This document shows positions 1-10,905 of a stretch of DNA of 64,000 nucleotides, one piece after another. The DNA comes from Bostrychus sinensis (lineage: Eukaryota > Chordata > Actinopteri > Gobiiformes > Eleotridae), in contig CM036243.1 of NCBI GenBank assembly GCA_020698575.1, forward strand, positions 29,309,403 to 29,373,402, given 5' to 3'. The first letter of the stretch is position 1. Every line of letters starts with the position of its first letter. The notes under the pieces are model-generated. The model had not been told where the DNA came from and ran no database searches. It saw only the letters and a program-made list of their open reading frames with translations. The translations under genes and the position numbers were made by a program.

Positions 1-570
1 CTTCATCGCCGAAAAACAGAGCAGTGGTTCGTTAGGAGTCCATTTCCATCCCATGAGTTGAATCTAAAGCAGTGTTCCAAGTGTCTCGGGCCGGGCCGCC
101 GCTCCGCTCTGTATTGTCAGCCTGTTTGATGGGCTGTAATTAAATAATCCATTTTAAAACGGTGATGAGCCGGTTTTCCCAAAAAAAACTGACAGAGGGA
201 CGGTTGGAGTGCATGGGGTAATGCTGAGTAAGCCGGACATTTTGAACTAAAGCCGTGGTGACATACAGTAACCTTGGTGTTGTCAGTCTGGTGAGAAAGT
301 GTCTGGCCAGCATTCAAGTTTGACTCTTTCATTCAGAGTTTACTTTCTAACATGTAACTGGACGGTTTTGGGTTAAGAAAGACATTAGACATGCTTACTG
401 TGCTCTCTGGATCTAGCAGTTGTTCTCTGTTTATACAGTGCTGTAAGTGATGTCTTTCTGTTCCTCGCTGTATTTTGAGGTCACCTTCATGGCTCACCTG
501 GTAGCCCGCATACCACATGCATGACAAATCTGACTCTGCTCAATTTGTTTAATTCACTCTCTCACCCTGT
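1..570. other. Unassigned non-coding sequence
   Basis: I see no gene, repeat or RNA signal. The first 120 bases hold a short GC-rich patch with several CpGs. The open frames here are short and have stops in all directions, with no splice context that I trust. Confidence 0.4.
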
Positions 571-770
571 GTTCTGTCAAAAGAGGTGGGTATGGTAGGC
601 ATTCAAATAATTCCCAAAGTAAAAGTAAAAAAGTATTTGGTGAAAAAGCGACTCGAGAAAAAATGCAATAATGTGCAAATTGCAGTATTCCTAAACCAGC
701 CATTCCAAAAGTCAAGAGAGTCGCTGCCCCCTTAATTTTTTTTAAATTCCACGTGGAGACCTCAACAATA
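571..770 (+). repeat. Dispersed repeat fragment, paired with 32,690-32,775
   Basis: The part around 705-765 (AAAGTCAAGAGAGTC, then GCCCC, then a series ending in CAACAATAAGACTT) lines up in the same orientation with 32,715-32,785. The shared stretch is about 70 bases with several mismatches. The family is not identified. The copy at 32.7 kb lies inside a hAT-like relic, so this may be a fragment of the same family. Confidence 0.4.
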
Positions 771-1472
771 AGACTTCACTCTGATATAAAGACTAAGGGC
801 AGAAGGTGGACCAGACAGTGGCGCAGAAAGGGGCCTCATCTCAATCCCTGGTCTTTAGACTGGGCGCAAAACATAGTTCAAAGAGGTTGGACATGGGCTG
901 GTCTTGGGCCGAAGAGGCTGAACTTGAACTGGCAAAAATCTAAGCTGGAAAACAGCTGTGCATTTGGGAAAAGATTGGATTTGAGTGTTTTTAAAGCAAA
1001 TAACAAATCAGAGAGAAAGCGTTGCTTTTAAAGGCGTGCAGAGCCCCAGTCCTGCAACCATGTCCTTACTGGGAAAAGAAGTGCCCGGCTCTCAGGGGAG
1101 GAAACAATGATCTTGGCTGAGCTGATGAAGCAAAGCGTTGGCATTGCAAGCAGCATAGCTCTGTGCCTGGCTGAGCTCAGGGCAGTGCCCACTTTGTCCT
1201 GGTCTGACGTGGTGTCCTCTGTGTGGGCAAGGAGTACGCCCCCAGCTTCGCTTCCTCCTCTTACTGCTGCCTCTCGCCACTGGCTCAGGCTCTGTCAGGG
1301 TGTCAGGCACGGCTGACAAGCCAACAGTTTACAGTATACAGTTTACTGTCTTTTGCAGCACCGCAAACAGCGGCAACAGAGGAGGAAGGAGACCGTCTGA
1401 TGGGGGTGGGGTTGTTGGGAACACCAACGAATGTTGGAGTTGTAACTCCAGGTCGAGAACTAAACAAACCCA
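771..1472. other. Unassigned sequence, GC-richer than average
   Basis: Overlapping open frames of 60-90 codons occur on both strands between 1,090 and 1,480. They overlap each other head to head and none resembles a family I know. I treat them as chance frames in a GC-richer patch. Confidence 0.35.
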
Positions 1473-1535
1473 GGTCATAATTACACATAATGGTTCAGAT
1501 CCAGGTTGTGCCGGGCCCAGGCTGCAACACTGAGC
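1473..1535 (+). repeat. GC-rich dispersed repeat, copy 1
   Basis: The motif CATAATTACACATAATGG followed by a GGGCCCAGGCT-like stretch recurs at 2,510-2,590 in the same orientation, with about 75 percent identity by eye. The pair spans the GC-rich segment between them, so they may be parts of one element. Confidence 0.45.
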
Positions 1536-2504
1536 TGTGTGTTCTTACACAGGAAGCGTCCCTTTCCAGCTACAGGAGCAAGTACTCGTGAATAACAGCG
1601 TGTGACCGATGCGCACACTTAAGACCGAGCCCATGGACAGGATACATTTACCTGACTTGAGAGGCGGCGAGAGGGGTTGCTTACTACAGGTTCAAAAATG
1701 TAGTGCACAGTACAGCAATACAAGTTTGTGGCTCTTTTGCTGAAGAGTTTAGGGCTTTTGCGGGACCTGGGACCCGACCCAAATCCTTTCGAGATTGTGC
1801 AGTATTGACGTGGTCTTGTGCAGGAGCGGGCAGTCAAGCAAAAACATACCGGGTCCCGAGCTGCTGTGAAGAGCAGCAGAGAGAGTAAACAGACAGAGAG
1901 AGAACGGAGAGTGAAACTGGGAGTCACACTGTTTATCCTCTGTGGTCTGAAACTCAGGATCTGTAGCCCAATAACAAACACATCACATGAACCCAGAGCT
2001 TTAACAGAACATTAAACACAAGTCACTTTCTGCCTTCTCCTGAACGCTCTGTGTGGGACTGTGGCGTGCGTCAGTACAAGCGGACATGCCAGTGCCCCAT
2101 GGAAAACCCCGTCATATTAAAATTTCTCAGGTCCCGTCGGGACTCACGAGAATCCCTCGGGCGGTCAGGCCATGGCAGATGTCGTGACCGGGACGGGAGC
2201 GGTCAGAGGAGCTTCGGGAGTGGGCAGGAGCGGGATTGAAAAGTCAGTCCAGTGCAGGTCTCTAGGCTGCTGTGTGCCCAACTGCTTCGGTAAACAAAGA
2301 ATGAAGAAAGCAAGACCCTTAACCCATAACCCTTAACCCCGGAGGACGAGCGCCTTCTGTCCTGGATCTCCTGTGTCCCACCGGGGTTAAGAGACCAAAG
2401 CAGGGAAGGTTACACACGTATTTAAGAATAGCAGGCAGCACACACTGTCAATTAGACAAATCTGGATCGTGCGTAGAAACATCAGTTAGAACATACGTGG
2501 GCTC
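1536..2504. other. Unassigned GC-rich segment with a telomere-like motif
   Basis: This segment contains several CGGGTCC- and CGGGAC-like words at 1,760-1,860 and 2,130-2,230, probably part of the same GC-rich repeat as its flanks. At 2,316-2,340 there are three imperfect TTAACCC-like units, too few to call an interstitial telomere. No coding signal is convincing. Confidence 0.35.
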
Positions 2505-2600
2505 GGCTCGGGCCCATAATTACATGTAATGGTTTGGACAGGATGTGAACGGGATCGGGTCGGGCTGGGTTTTTTGGGCCCAGCCTAAGGTCTAAAGAGT
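2505..2600 (+). repeat. GC-rich dispersed repeat, copy 2
   Basis: This is the second copy of the motif at 1,473-1,535: CATAATTACATGTAATGG, then a GATCGGGTCGGG stretch, then GGGCCCAGCCTAAGGTC. It extends further than copy 1. Confidence 0.45.
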
Positions 2601-2980
2601 AGACAGGACAGTAGCCAGTGGAGTGGATCTCTGAGGCACACGTCCCAGCCCTCACCTGTCTGTGGCTGTGAGACTGAGCTCTCCCCTGGTGTACACGGAC
2701 CCCGCGCCTTTCCCACTCTCACTCACTCTTAAGAATAAATGACAGTTAATATTATAGGACTCCAATAATGTTTACTGCTGTATGAGTGCTTTGATGACAC
2801 CAGCTTCATGTCCATCTGTGCCACACCACGCCTGGCTTTTAGACCAATCCTGCCCTTTATTGTAGACTGATGCCCTGTGGCGGTGGCGGCAGGCCCTGGT
2901 GGAGACGTTCTGAACACAGGCGCAAAAAGCTGCAGCAACTTCACCTCCATCTTTGCGCCAAGCAGAAGATCGGGCCCTAA
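2601..2980. other. Unassigned sequence
   Basis: A minus-strand open frame of about 109 codons crosses 2,729-3,058, but its last third runs into the hAT relic that follows and its sequence resembles no family I know. I see nothing else. Confidence 0.35.
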
Positions 2981-3188
2981 GTCATGTTTTTCTTCAGAGA
3001 TTTCTATAAAAATGTTACAAAAACACTGACTGTTGGCTAAAAGTAATATTTTAAACAAAGTATATAATTGTAATTAATTTCAAATTCAATTTATTTTTAT
3101 GTACTTAAGATAGACAGCCTATAGGGGCTTCTCTGCAGTACCTTAGCAGACCCTCAGGGGGCCCCGGACCCCACTTTGGGAGCTACTG
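2981..3188 (-). mobile_element. hAT-like DNA transposon relic (CAGTGGTTCCCAAAGTGGGG family)
   Basis: Read on the minus strand, the element starts with a CAGTAGCTCCCAAAGTGGGG-like end at 3,188 and runs into a GGTCCGGGGCCCCCTGAGGG segment and then a diverged AT-rich interior. The same sequence occurs in plus orientation at 17,285-17,995 and again on the minus strand at 32,600-33,013. The CAGTGGTTCCCAAAG end is typical of non-autonomous hAT elements. Only one end is present here. This copy lacks the CACTG insertion seen at 17.4 kb and so records the empty site. Confidence 0.65.
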
Positions 3189-3264
3189 TTCTAAACAATA
3201 TAAAATAGGTAAAAAAAAAAAAAAAAAATGACATCTTTATAAACTAACTACAATCTACTAACTA

Positions 3265-3505
3265 CTAAGTAAGGCAGAAGAAACACACATTTCCAAATAT
3301 TTTCACTTTTTTACAACATCTAGCTCTTGAAACCAATACAGACGTAACATATAGACAAGGATAGAGTGGCAAAAAATTGCACTCAAGTAAGAGAATGGTT
3401 ACTTTAAAATATACTCAAGTTATAGTAATTAGTATGCTGCAATAATACTCTTACAAGTACAATAATTCAAAACAATACTCAAAATATTATCCACCTCTGC
3501 CTGTC
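3265..3505 (+). repeat. Dispersed repeat, paired with 32,245-32,530
   Basis: The sequence from AGTAAGGCAGAAGAAACAC through ACATATAGACAAGG and GCAAAAAATTGCACTC to a CCACCTCTGCCTG end matches 32,245-32,530 in order and orientation, with scattered indels. The terminal CCACCTCTG is the usual right end of hAT MITEs in fish, so this is probably a hAT right half. Confidence 0.55.
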
Positions 3506-3535
3506 TACATTGTCTCTATTAAATAAAGGCATTAA

Positions 3536-4060
3536 AGGTGATATATTATGCTTGTTTAATATTTTTAAATCAATCTCGGTCACCTCTAGAACACTATTGC
3601 TCATTTTACAACCTTTAAAAAAAGTATCTGACTAAAAGAAAACATTTCCAGTAACTATTTACTTTACTACTGCCTTAAAGAAACAGGTGAAGAGACCAGC
3701 AGATGGCAGAAGAGTGCAGCTCTGTTGCACTATTTTGGGCAGAACTATAGAAAAAGAGCTTATTATTTCCTTAAACCTTTTGTATGATGCTATTTTACTA
3801 AAAAATGAAAACTAGTTTGGAAATAGTGGAAACAGAGCTGTAGACAGTTTTTTTAGATAAATGAATGAGCGCAGACTGGAATGAGAGGGCTTGCTGATTG
3901 GTCAGTGCTTCCTGGAGTGGGCGGGGTTTCATGGGCAGAGACAGTAAATGAAACAAAACACAAGGGCAGGTATTTTTTATTTTATTATATTTTTTTATGG
4001 GACAACATTATAACATGGCCGAAAGCTCAGTTAAAGTTAATTTTGCATAATATAGCCCCT
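3536..4060. mobile_element. TTAA-flanked MITE, copy A
   Basis: The terminal repeats are AGGTGATATATTATGC at the left and, inverted, GCATAATATAGCCCCT at the right. The flanks are TTAA (3,532-3,535) and TTAT (4,061-4,064), consistent with a decayed TTAA target duplication. Internal landmarks (GACCAGCAGATGGCAG near 3,696; TTCCTGGAGTGGGCGG near 3,910; ACATTATAACATGG near 4,002) recur in the copies at 21.2, 30.0, 37.5 and 47.1 kb. There is no coding capacity. TTAA targeting is known for piggyBac and Kolobok; the AGGG-type end fits Kolobok better, but I cannot assign the superfamily. Confidence 0.75.
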
Positions 4061-4964
4061 TTATAGATGTACTTATTTATAGAAATCCAACACCAGCTAG
4101 CCCACCCCTTTAATAACTGTCATAGGAGTGTGTGACTATTTCTAATGACATATTTTGACTTACTATGTATTCTGGACCACCCAATCTCTGTTTGTGTCAA
4201 CACTCTCTCCTTAATTCTCCTTTATAAAAACCTAAATGCTTTAAATTGCTGTTTTCTTGCGACAGACATAATGGCCCAATGAGCCGACTATAGTCCTGTG
4301 TCTTGAAAGTGTAATTGTTGGTGAACAAGAGAGGAAGAAAGAGGGTTTTCTCTGTGTATTGAAAGAAGCTCTTCGTCACACAGACACTTCATTCACCCGC
4401 TTTGGGAAATGTGCATATTTCAGCCACAAAGGCAGCACTCAGACTCTGCTTGCAAGTCCCCTCCTTTTTCCTTTTTTTTTTTAGTTTTAATAGAGGCTTA
4501 GGTTGGGGTGAAAATGGCTGCTTCATAATGGTCTGGTGATTGGACACACAATCAGATGTGCTGCTAATATTTTGGAGCCGAAATTGAATCCACCTGCTGT
4601 GTATTCACCGCCACACACGAGCCATTAGCTTCTATTCATCAGCCTGTCTTTTCCTTTCACTTTCTCTGAAAAGATTTGGAGCACTTTTAAGACTCCTTTC
4701 TCTGAGCTTTTCTTGTAACACGTTAAGTTCATACGCTGGCATTGTCTGTAACAGGAAGAAATAGGAAAGAGTGGTAAAAACAATAAAACGAAAGAAAAGA
4801 AAGGTGGCAGTGGTCATTGTAGTGATGGGAGGTGTTCATCTATTCTGAGGGTCAAATGAGTGATAACTTTAAAAGCTTTCCATCTGGGATTGAAATATTC
4901 ATGTTCACTGCTCAGGAACATTACCAGGAAAAAGACAGTGATGATTATTATTTAATTAGATTTT
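4061..4964. other. Unassigned sequence, partly conserved-element-like
   Basis: The block at about 4,200-4,440 is free of simple sequence and of repeats I recognise, which is the texture expected of a conserved non-coding element. A short T tract lies near 4,472. No coding frame is convincing. Confidence 0.3.
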
Positions 4965-5330
4965 TTGGGGCGCTGTGCTGTTAGCTTGGTCAGTCAGAGA
5001 AAGTGGGTGGAGTCTTTTCCAGCGCCTGATTTGGAACAGACCTATCACAGTTGTTTATATGCAGCGCATCATACTCACGCAAAAGACATCTCCTATCCAA
5101 AACAACCAAGATAGTGACAGCCAGTCTGGAGTGAATTATATAACTTTGCTTGCCTTTGTTTGATGGTGTTTAAAACTTTTCTTTGTCCTCTGTTGATTCT
5201 GATGAAGTCCGCTTTTTTGTTCATTCCTTTGTGATTTATTTTCTCTGTTCTGTTGCCATTTTAACAACAATAAAGTCCTGTTACACATGACCACATTCAA
5301 ACAAACCTTGCACATACACGCCTGCTGTTG
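4965..5330 (+). repeat. Old dispersed repeat, paired with 52,800-53,580
   Basis: Shared landmarks in the same order are TTTATATGCAGCGCA, CAACCAAGATAG, CTGTTGATTCTGATGAAGTC, CAATAAAGTCCTGTT and ACATTCAAACAAAC. The other copy is split by a hAT element at 53,010-53,493; this copy is uninterrupted at that point and gives the pre-insertion arrangement. The family is not identified. Confidence 0.55.
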
Positions 5331-5344
5331 TCCCCTTTCAGAAA

Positions 5345-5480
5345 TATTAACAGAATTGCTCAACTATACAAATTATTTCCATACGATTCAAGAATGGTAT
5401 TGGCTAATTTGGAACAATATGATTTGACAGCTTCATATGATTTTTTACCCAAAATCATAAAGTTTACTCTCAAATATAGC
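5345..5480 (+). repeat. hAT-like fragment, paired with 16,840-17,021
   Basis: ACGATTCAAGAATGGTATTG, AATTTGGAACAATATGATT and the ATCATAAAG region line up with 16,900-16,980. The other copy ends in TGTATCGTCACACCTCTA, a familiar hAT-type end in fish. This copy has lost its ends. Confidence 0.45.
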
Positions 5481-5766
5481 ACTGTGGCTGGGGTTTATTA
5501 TGTCCAGCAGACAGCACACATCAGTACATTTGAATATTGTGGAAAATTATTTTAGTAGTTTCATTCAAAGTGAAAGACATATATCATAGATTAAGTACAC
5601 ACAGAGTGGAATGACTCAAGTATTTATTTATTTTAAGTGAAATGAATACTGGATTTTGATAAACCAATCTGATAACAATAAAAAAAATAATGCTGCAATA
5701 TATGCATTTACTTTAAAATGAACTACTTAAATACACAACGTTTCCATGATATTCAAATATATTAAT

Positions 5767-6290
5767 TAGGGCTGGGAAAATTATCGCGTTAATGCAGTGC
5801 GTTAATTTATTAATTTCAATTGACGCATCGATTAATTTGATCACAACAAAAATATTACGACACTGACGGCAGCAACGCGCCACGTGTCTTCCTGTGGGGC
5901 AGAAATGCACCGCACGAGTGTAGAAGACGACACATTTCTGTTTCCATCCATCAGGCGCGTTCGAGATGAGCCAGACCTGCACAGTTTCGATCAGTGTCGA
6001 TCTGTGCGCAGTGCATGCCGGTTAGATTTGTGTCCGACTTGTTCCCGACTTGCTCTGATGCCACAAGTGCGACGGTCACCGTGAGATCCAAACGAGACCA
6101 GCGTCTGAGCCGCCGCAGTTCATCAGGAGCAACTGCGGAGGCTGCATGGCTCAGTGCATGATGGGAAAACACACACCTGTCAGCGGTGAACGGACAGGTG
6201 ATTGGATCTGAGTTTAGTGCTGATCAGAAACGTAACGCACGACACTTCACTGCCCTCCTCTCCTCCTCCCCTGCCTCTTTTAAAAAAAAT
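5767..6290 (+). mobile_element. Probable hAT element, left end only
   Basis: TAGGGCTGGG followed by a TTATCGCGTTAATGCAGTGCG segment is a common left end of fish hAT elements. The interior to about 6,220 is CpG-rich (GCGACGGTCACCGTGAGATC near 6,070), unlike the flanks. I did not find the matching right end (CCCAGCCCTA), so the right boundary is approximate. No open frame here resembles a transposase. Confidence 0.45.
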
Positions 6291-6704
6291 ACAGACTAAA
6301 ATTACAGTTTTGACCTGGAAAAACCAACACATGCGAGAAGTGGATTTTGGGCGTGATGGTGCGTGATCTGAGCCACAAACTGTCCGACTTCAGTACAGGT
6401 GTATTTCCCCTCCTCTCATTGCAGCCGTGCACTCTCGTTCACAATCCAGGCGAGGAGCAGTTTGTTTCATGGCTCATGACCTTATAACACTGCAGGAAAA
6501 TTACAGGAAGGACTTTGTTATGAATGTACAGTGAACATCAGTCCAGATCTGCTGTGCCTTCTCGTTTCTTGTGTGAACAGGGCTGACCTGTGGCATCTCT
6601 CTGTCGATGTAAACAGTGAAAAACATTGTGTATTCCTGGAAATTCACAAAGACTTCTAAATAAAGAGGGCTGAAAGGGATTTAAAAGGGGCAGAGGTGAA
6701 GAGT
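6291..6704. other. Unassigned sequence
   Basis: I see no gene or named repeat. It may still belong to the hAT element whose left end is at 5,767. Confidence 0.3.
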
Positions 6705-6853
6705 AACTAGATACTTTAAGTATAAGTCGTGGCTGTAGGCTGTAGACAGTAATGTTTACTCCTTGATTCATGTTAAATTTGATATATAAGTCGCACCTGA
6801 CTTTAAGTTGTGGGACCAGTGAAACTATGAAAAAAAGTGTGGAAAATACAGTA
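6705..6853 (-). repeat. Dispersed DNA repeat of the 'ATAAGTCGCAC' family
   Basis: The words ATATAAGTCGCACCTGACTT, GGGACCAG, AAACTATGAAAAAAAGTG and GGAAAATACAGTA occur in the order known from a common fish DNA repeat whose end reads TACNGTATTTTCC. Assignment is from memory of the family; the copy is truncated. Confidence 0.5.
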
Positions 6854-7014
6854 ATGAATAAATTTTAAACTTCTCAAAATAAGTAAAAGTTTGTTTTGTT
6901 TGTTTACCTCTGTTGCAAAGCTGGAGTATGTTGCAAAGCCAAGGTCCTTCATTTGAGCCAGATTTTGGGAAAGTAGTAGAGGCAGTACTAGCAGTAACAG
7001 TAGTTTTTACTACT

Positions 7015-7267
7015 GGCATTGTATACTGTTGTTGTCTCTTTGGGCAAGACATTTCACCCAACTTGCCTGTATGAATATGTTTGGTGGTGGTCGAAGAGGC
7101 CCTAGCCACAGAATGGCAGCCACCTCTCCGTCAGTCTGCCCCAGGACAGCTATGGCTTTTGAAGTAATTCCCCACCACCAAGTGTGACTGAGGAGCGAAT
7201 GAATAATGGACTAATGTAAAAGAAAGTGCTTCGAGGAGCTTGCAAATTGCAATATAAATCAAATCCA
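7015..7267 (+). mobile_element. SINE, 5'-truncated copy
   Basis: The body reads CTTTGGGCAAGACATTTCAC, GTTTGGTGGTGGTCGAAG, CAGTCTGCCCCAGGACAGC, CCACCACCAAGTGTGACTG and a diverged GCAATATAAAT tail. The full copy at 43,255 has the same order plus its tRNA-like head. This copy has about 70 bases in the middle (GGCAGCC to CCACCAAG) that the 43-kb copy lacks, so the two belong to different subfamilies or the latter has a deletion. Confidence 0.75.
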
Positions 7268-7430
7268 GTAATTTTACTGCAATTGCAAATACTTTGTATC
7301 TAAGTAAAGATTTTTTTTTTTTTACTTTTACTCAAGTAAAAATTGTTGACTACTTAAGTTACTTTTAAGTCACAGTACTTTTACTTGAGGACAAATTTTG
7401 AATACTTTAACTTCTGTGCGTCAGGATATG
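7268..7430. repeat. hAT-derived 'AAGTACTTTTACTT' fragment
   Basis: The stretch is made of overlapping words such as TTTACTCAAGTAAAA and AGTACTTTTACTTGAG. These words are typical of the subterminal regions of non-autonomous hAT elements in fish. No terminal repeat is left. Confidence 0.5.
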
Positions 7431-8490
7431 ATAAAAAACACCACTGACCACTCTAAGTGCTGCAGACTAAAGTTTGTCCTATTTTGAATAAGTAGGCCTA
7501 TTATAAATATGCAGAGGGATAACAATAGAACTCAGACTCAGTAGATCGTAGGCATTTGTACTGTACATGTCCAAAAATTAAGTTTTGTGTATTGTAGATA
7601 ATTTAAGTACTTTTAGTGTTCAAAGTAACCATGTTTTTTCATTAAAGATAGAAGCCTCTCCCTGGTTTGTGAGCACAAACTTGTCTCTTGTCTGTGTGCA
7701 GTTGTATCTGCTCATGTTGTTTACCTCGGTGCATTGTCGCAGATTACTTATTCATCCAAGAAACACCACATTACTTCACAAGACGCCACATTTTTGTCTG
7801 AAGACTCTGATCAAGTCCTTTGTTTTGCTTTTTTATCTTTCATTCAAACATGAATCAAAGATGTTATTTCTGACAGATGCAGGCTGACTAAACATCCCGA
7901 GGACAAAAAGGGATGAAATCAAACTTGGAAAATGACTTTGAGGATTTATGGAGGATTCTGATTAAACAGTGTTTAGCAGCAAGTCTGTAGTTACAAGGAA
8001 TGGAGTAGAAACATACATAAATTGGACAATACAACGAAAAACCTCCTGCTGCTGTGGTAAAGTGAAGCCAAATATGTCAAACTGTATTAGTCTTACAACA
8101 GTCGTGATAGTGTCTGGCTTTAGTCTGGGCAGTATTTTCCTTTAGTCATGCATTTTCTGAGAAATCCATTAGACAACAAATTAACCTCCAAAATATGACT
8201 CACTAAAATAAGACAAAATAATAGAAAATACATTTTCCTAGTGTTATGCATGCATGTGGACCCATGGAGCTCAAAGGTGACCGCCCACCCCGCCTTTCCA
8301 GAAGTAAAATTCCCATTTATTTTTCCAATTGACTTTTCCAAAAATTTGTATATTAAAAGTTCAATGGCTCAAAGGCGGCTAAATATCACAAAGTGTAAAT
8401 GATCCGGATGGTTTTGGCAACAGACAACCATGTCATGCTAGACAGGTATTTACAGAAATGTATTAGACCACAACAGTTTTTGCTCAGAAT
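7431..8490. other. Unassigned sequence
   Basis: A plus-strand frame of 100 codons (7,585-7,887) has no features of a known protein. I see no repeat that I can name and no RNA gene. Confidence 0.3.
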
Positions 8491-8494
8491 TTAG

Positions 8495-8660
8495 GTTTAG
8501 GTTAGGTTTCTTTATTTGTTTGTCTCCCTTGGGCAAAATTTGTCTCAAGAGCCAGCTGCATACACAAAAACATACATACAAAGACAGAATTCAGACACAA
8601 GCACAACCAAAAATAATACACCCATGTGCAATATGAACAATAAATTTAAAGCATGACACA
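8495..8660 (-). repeat. Probable non-LTR retrotransposon 3' end
   Basis: TTCTTTATTTGTTTGTCTCC, then GGGCAAAATTTGTCTCAAGA and an A-rich CATACA stretch, is a common fish repeat that I associate with the antisense 3' end of a LINE. The flanking Tc1-like element starts within a few bases. Confidence 0.4.
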
Positions 8661-8664
8661 TTTA

Positions 8665-9113
8665 CACACTTATACTACCTTTACAAAAGTATTAGATCAT
8701 CTTGTGACATCCCATTCTTAATCCATAGGGTTTAATATGACGTCAGCCCACACTTTGTATCTATCTACATCAGACGTCTATGTGTCTGATGTTCTCGTCT
8801 GGCTCGCAGTCTTTGCTCTAATCCATCCCAAAGGTGTTCTGTCAGGTTGAGGTCAGGACTCTGTGCAGGTTCAGTCAAGTTCTTCCACACCAAACTCACT
8901 CATCCATGTCTTTATGGAACAGGAAAGGGCCATCCCCCAACTGTTCCCACAAAGTTGGGAGCATGGAATTGTCCAAAATCTCTTGGTGCTGAAGCATTCA
9001 GAGTTCCTTTCACTGGAACTAAGCAGCCAAGCCCAGCTCCTAAAAACAACCCCACACTATAATCCCACTTCAGTTATTTGGGTGGCTGAGAGCATACTTT
9101 TGGAAATATAGTG
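8665..9113. mobile_element. Tc1-like element, internally deleted, copy 1
   Basis: The right end TTTTGGAAATATAGTG is followed by TA; the left end is a diverged CACTTATACTACC-like version preceded by TA. Read on the minus strand, the interior encodes a damaged piece of the C-terminal part of a Tc1 transposase, with SPDLNL, then EHLWD, then an acidic position (the region of the last catalytic acidic residue of the DDE domain). The N-terminal two thirds are missing. This is a non-autonomous derivative. Related copies are at 11,040, 30,448 and 36,009. Copies 1 and 3 share a CATCAGACRTCTA duplication-like patch, so they derive from one deleted master. Confidence 0.85.
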
Positions 9114-9184
9114 TAAAACTATTTCATTAATGAGGTTAATTGACTGAGAAACGAATGAGTTTTTGCATTGATTATGTTGACACA

Positions 9185-9700
9185 AGGGAATGCTATATCT
9201 CCTGCCAGACTGCAGTAGCTCATACTCAGAGTTCAATACATGAGAGGAGTCTGCTCAGATCTTATGAGCCTGTCTTATAGCGGTTTGGTTAAAGATGACT
9301 TGAGTCACGTCAGAGGTCAGAGGTCAGTGTTGTGGACACACCCATGATCTTACCTGCTAGTCTGACCCTAGCCTGATACTCTGTGCTTTGTATTTCACAG
9401 TCAGGTTCCCAAACCAGAGAGCAGAACCAGAGTGTTCCTTACTATAACACACACTCAATACTAGCTCTATAAAAAGTCAACATAATATTTTGACTGACCC
9501 CAAAAACTCTGAGTCTTCTAAGAAACTATGGGCATTGATGTATCTTCACACACACACCTGTTACAAGCTCATGCCAGCTCATTTCTCCATCAATTTGTAC
9601 ACCTAGATATTTGTAGGAGGAGACCTACTCAAGGTTCAGATTTAATTCACCAATCACCACAAGTCATACTTTATTGAACAAACTTTTCACATGGAACTGA
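9185..9700 (-). pseudogene. LINE reverse transcriptase, C-terminal relic
   Basis: Translated on the minus strand, about 9,560-9,640 gives SSYKYLGVQIDGEMSWHE, the well known motif after the reverse transcriptase core of many non-LTR elements. It is followed by FLRRLRVFGVSQ (near 9,510), then a WxxNLTVKY-like piece (near 9,390), an AGKIMGVS piece (near 9,345) and AIRQAHKI and SSHVLNSEYELL pieces (9,220-9,285). The order is as in intact fish LINEs. Several in-frame stops and at least two frameshifts make it dead. The clade is uncertain. No 5' part or endonuclease is seen. Confidence 0.8.
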
Positions 9701-10276
9701 CCATCACAGGCTGGTGGTATGAAGACTTCAGGAGTCTCTTGCAGTTCAAATTCTGATGATGTGGTTTCATTTCGAGCCAATTTTTATTCCTTAACTAAGT
9801 TTGATGTTTAGACTGCCACAGCTTACTCCTGATTTAGCCTAGGGCGGGTTAAGACCTGTTTTTTATTTTTTATTTTTGCTTTAGCCCCTGTTCTTTTTCG
9901 GTAATTCATAGGAATGCAATAATCCATATTTTATCCCTCAGTTTTGACCCAGGACTTAGGCCTGTTTTAATCCTTCATAGCTGGCACTTAGAAAGCCAAA
10001 TATTTTCTGAGGTGGTCCACAGAAGAGAAAAGGTCCAAAGTGCTTAGGAAGTTTTTGTCAATTAGTTATTCTGTATTGAAGGTGCTCTTTGGTGCTCGGG
10101 AACAAAGAACTTGCAAAAAGTAAAGAAAAAACCAAGGCACTCTTCATTTACCTAAAGTTTAAAAAGTGTTTATTTCATGCAGCTATATTTTTATCAAAAG
10201 TGTAGCATGCTGGGTTTGACTTAGACCCATGTGTAGCAGCCAACAAACAGCCTTCTTCAGGGAATTTTCCGAGGTG
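9701..10276. other. Diverged repeat-like sequence, split by the hAT element that follows
   Basis: The part at 9,830-9,985 has a few TTTAGNCCTG words like the tandem array at 43.7 kb. The part at 10,110-10,276 (GGCACTCTTCATTTACC to GCCTTCTTCAGGG) resembles a 3' UTR of a retroelement, possibly Penelope-like, since those often have a CTGAAGAAGGC motif. It continues at 10,914 after the hAT insertion. Confidence 0.3.
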
Positions 10277-10284
10277 GTACTTGG

Positions 10285-10905
10285 TAGTGATGGGAATTTC
10301 AGCTCATTTCAGTGATCATTTCTCACATTTCTCACAAAAAAGAGCCAGTTCGTATCACCTATACCTTTTATATTCAGCCAAATTCAGCACAGTTTTGACA
10401 AATGAGTTGTAACATGCCCTCATATATAACTGAAATACATGGACTGTGATGAAGTTTTCAAAAGTTCAGCTGCTTTGAAACTACTCAAAATAAACACACT
10501 AGGCATCAGATAACAGGACAGATGTAGACTTTTTTGTTTTAAACACACACCCCTAACAAAAAGCAACAGCAACAGCTGACCTCAAAACTAAAAAAAAAAA
10601 CTAAAAAAAAAAAAATAGATTTCTGTTATTTATTTATTTCTGTCTCTGAACTAACCACCATCAACTATATAACTGTAACTTTAAAACGTTTATTTTTCAG
10701 GGCAGACTGGCATTGAGGAAGACCAAGCGCCTCAGCTTAGAGGGGCTGATCTGGTTTTTTCTCTCTGTTATCTGACAGGTTTCTGAAAAGATTCTAAAAA
10801 TAAAAAATAAATAAATAAGTAGGTCACAGATGGGAGCTAGCTCTCATTGTTCATTTTAAAGAGCTGGCTCTTTGTACTGGCTCGTTCACGACCGACCCAT
10901 CACTA
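10285..10905. mobile_element. hAT MITE with perfect 8-bp target duplication
   Basis: The element begins TAGTGATGGG and ends CCCATCACTA, a perfect 10-bp inverted repeat. It is flanked on both sides by GTACTTGG (10,277-10,284 and 10,906-10,913), a perfect 8-bp duplication, which is the hAT signature. The subterminal region at the right (AGCTGGCTCTTTGTACTGG, CTCGTTCACG) fits the known fish hAT family with this end. There is no coding capacity, and A- and TAAA-rich tracts fill the middle. The exact duplication suggests a fairly recent insertion. Confidence 0.92.

Noticed and set aside
2316..2340. Interstitial telomeric sequence
   Set aside because: Only about three imperfect TTAACCC-like units are present, which can arise by chance.
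8847..9111. Plus-strand frames of 71 and 82 codons
   Set aside because: They are the antisense of the Tc1 transposase remnant in copy 1. The same peptide-like sequence recurs at 11.2 and 30.5 kb for the same reason.
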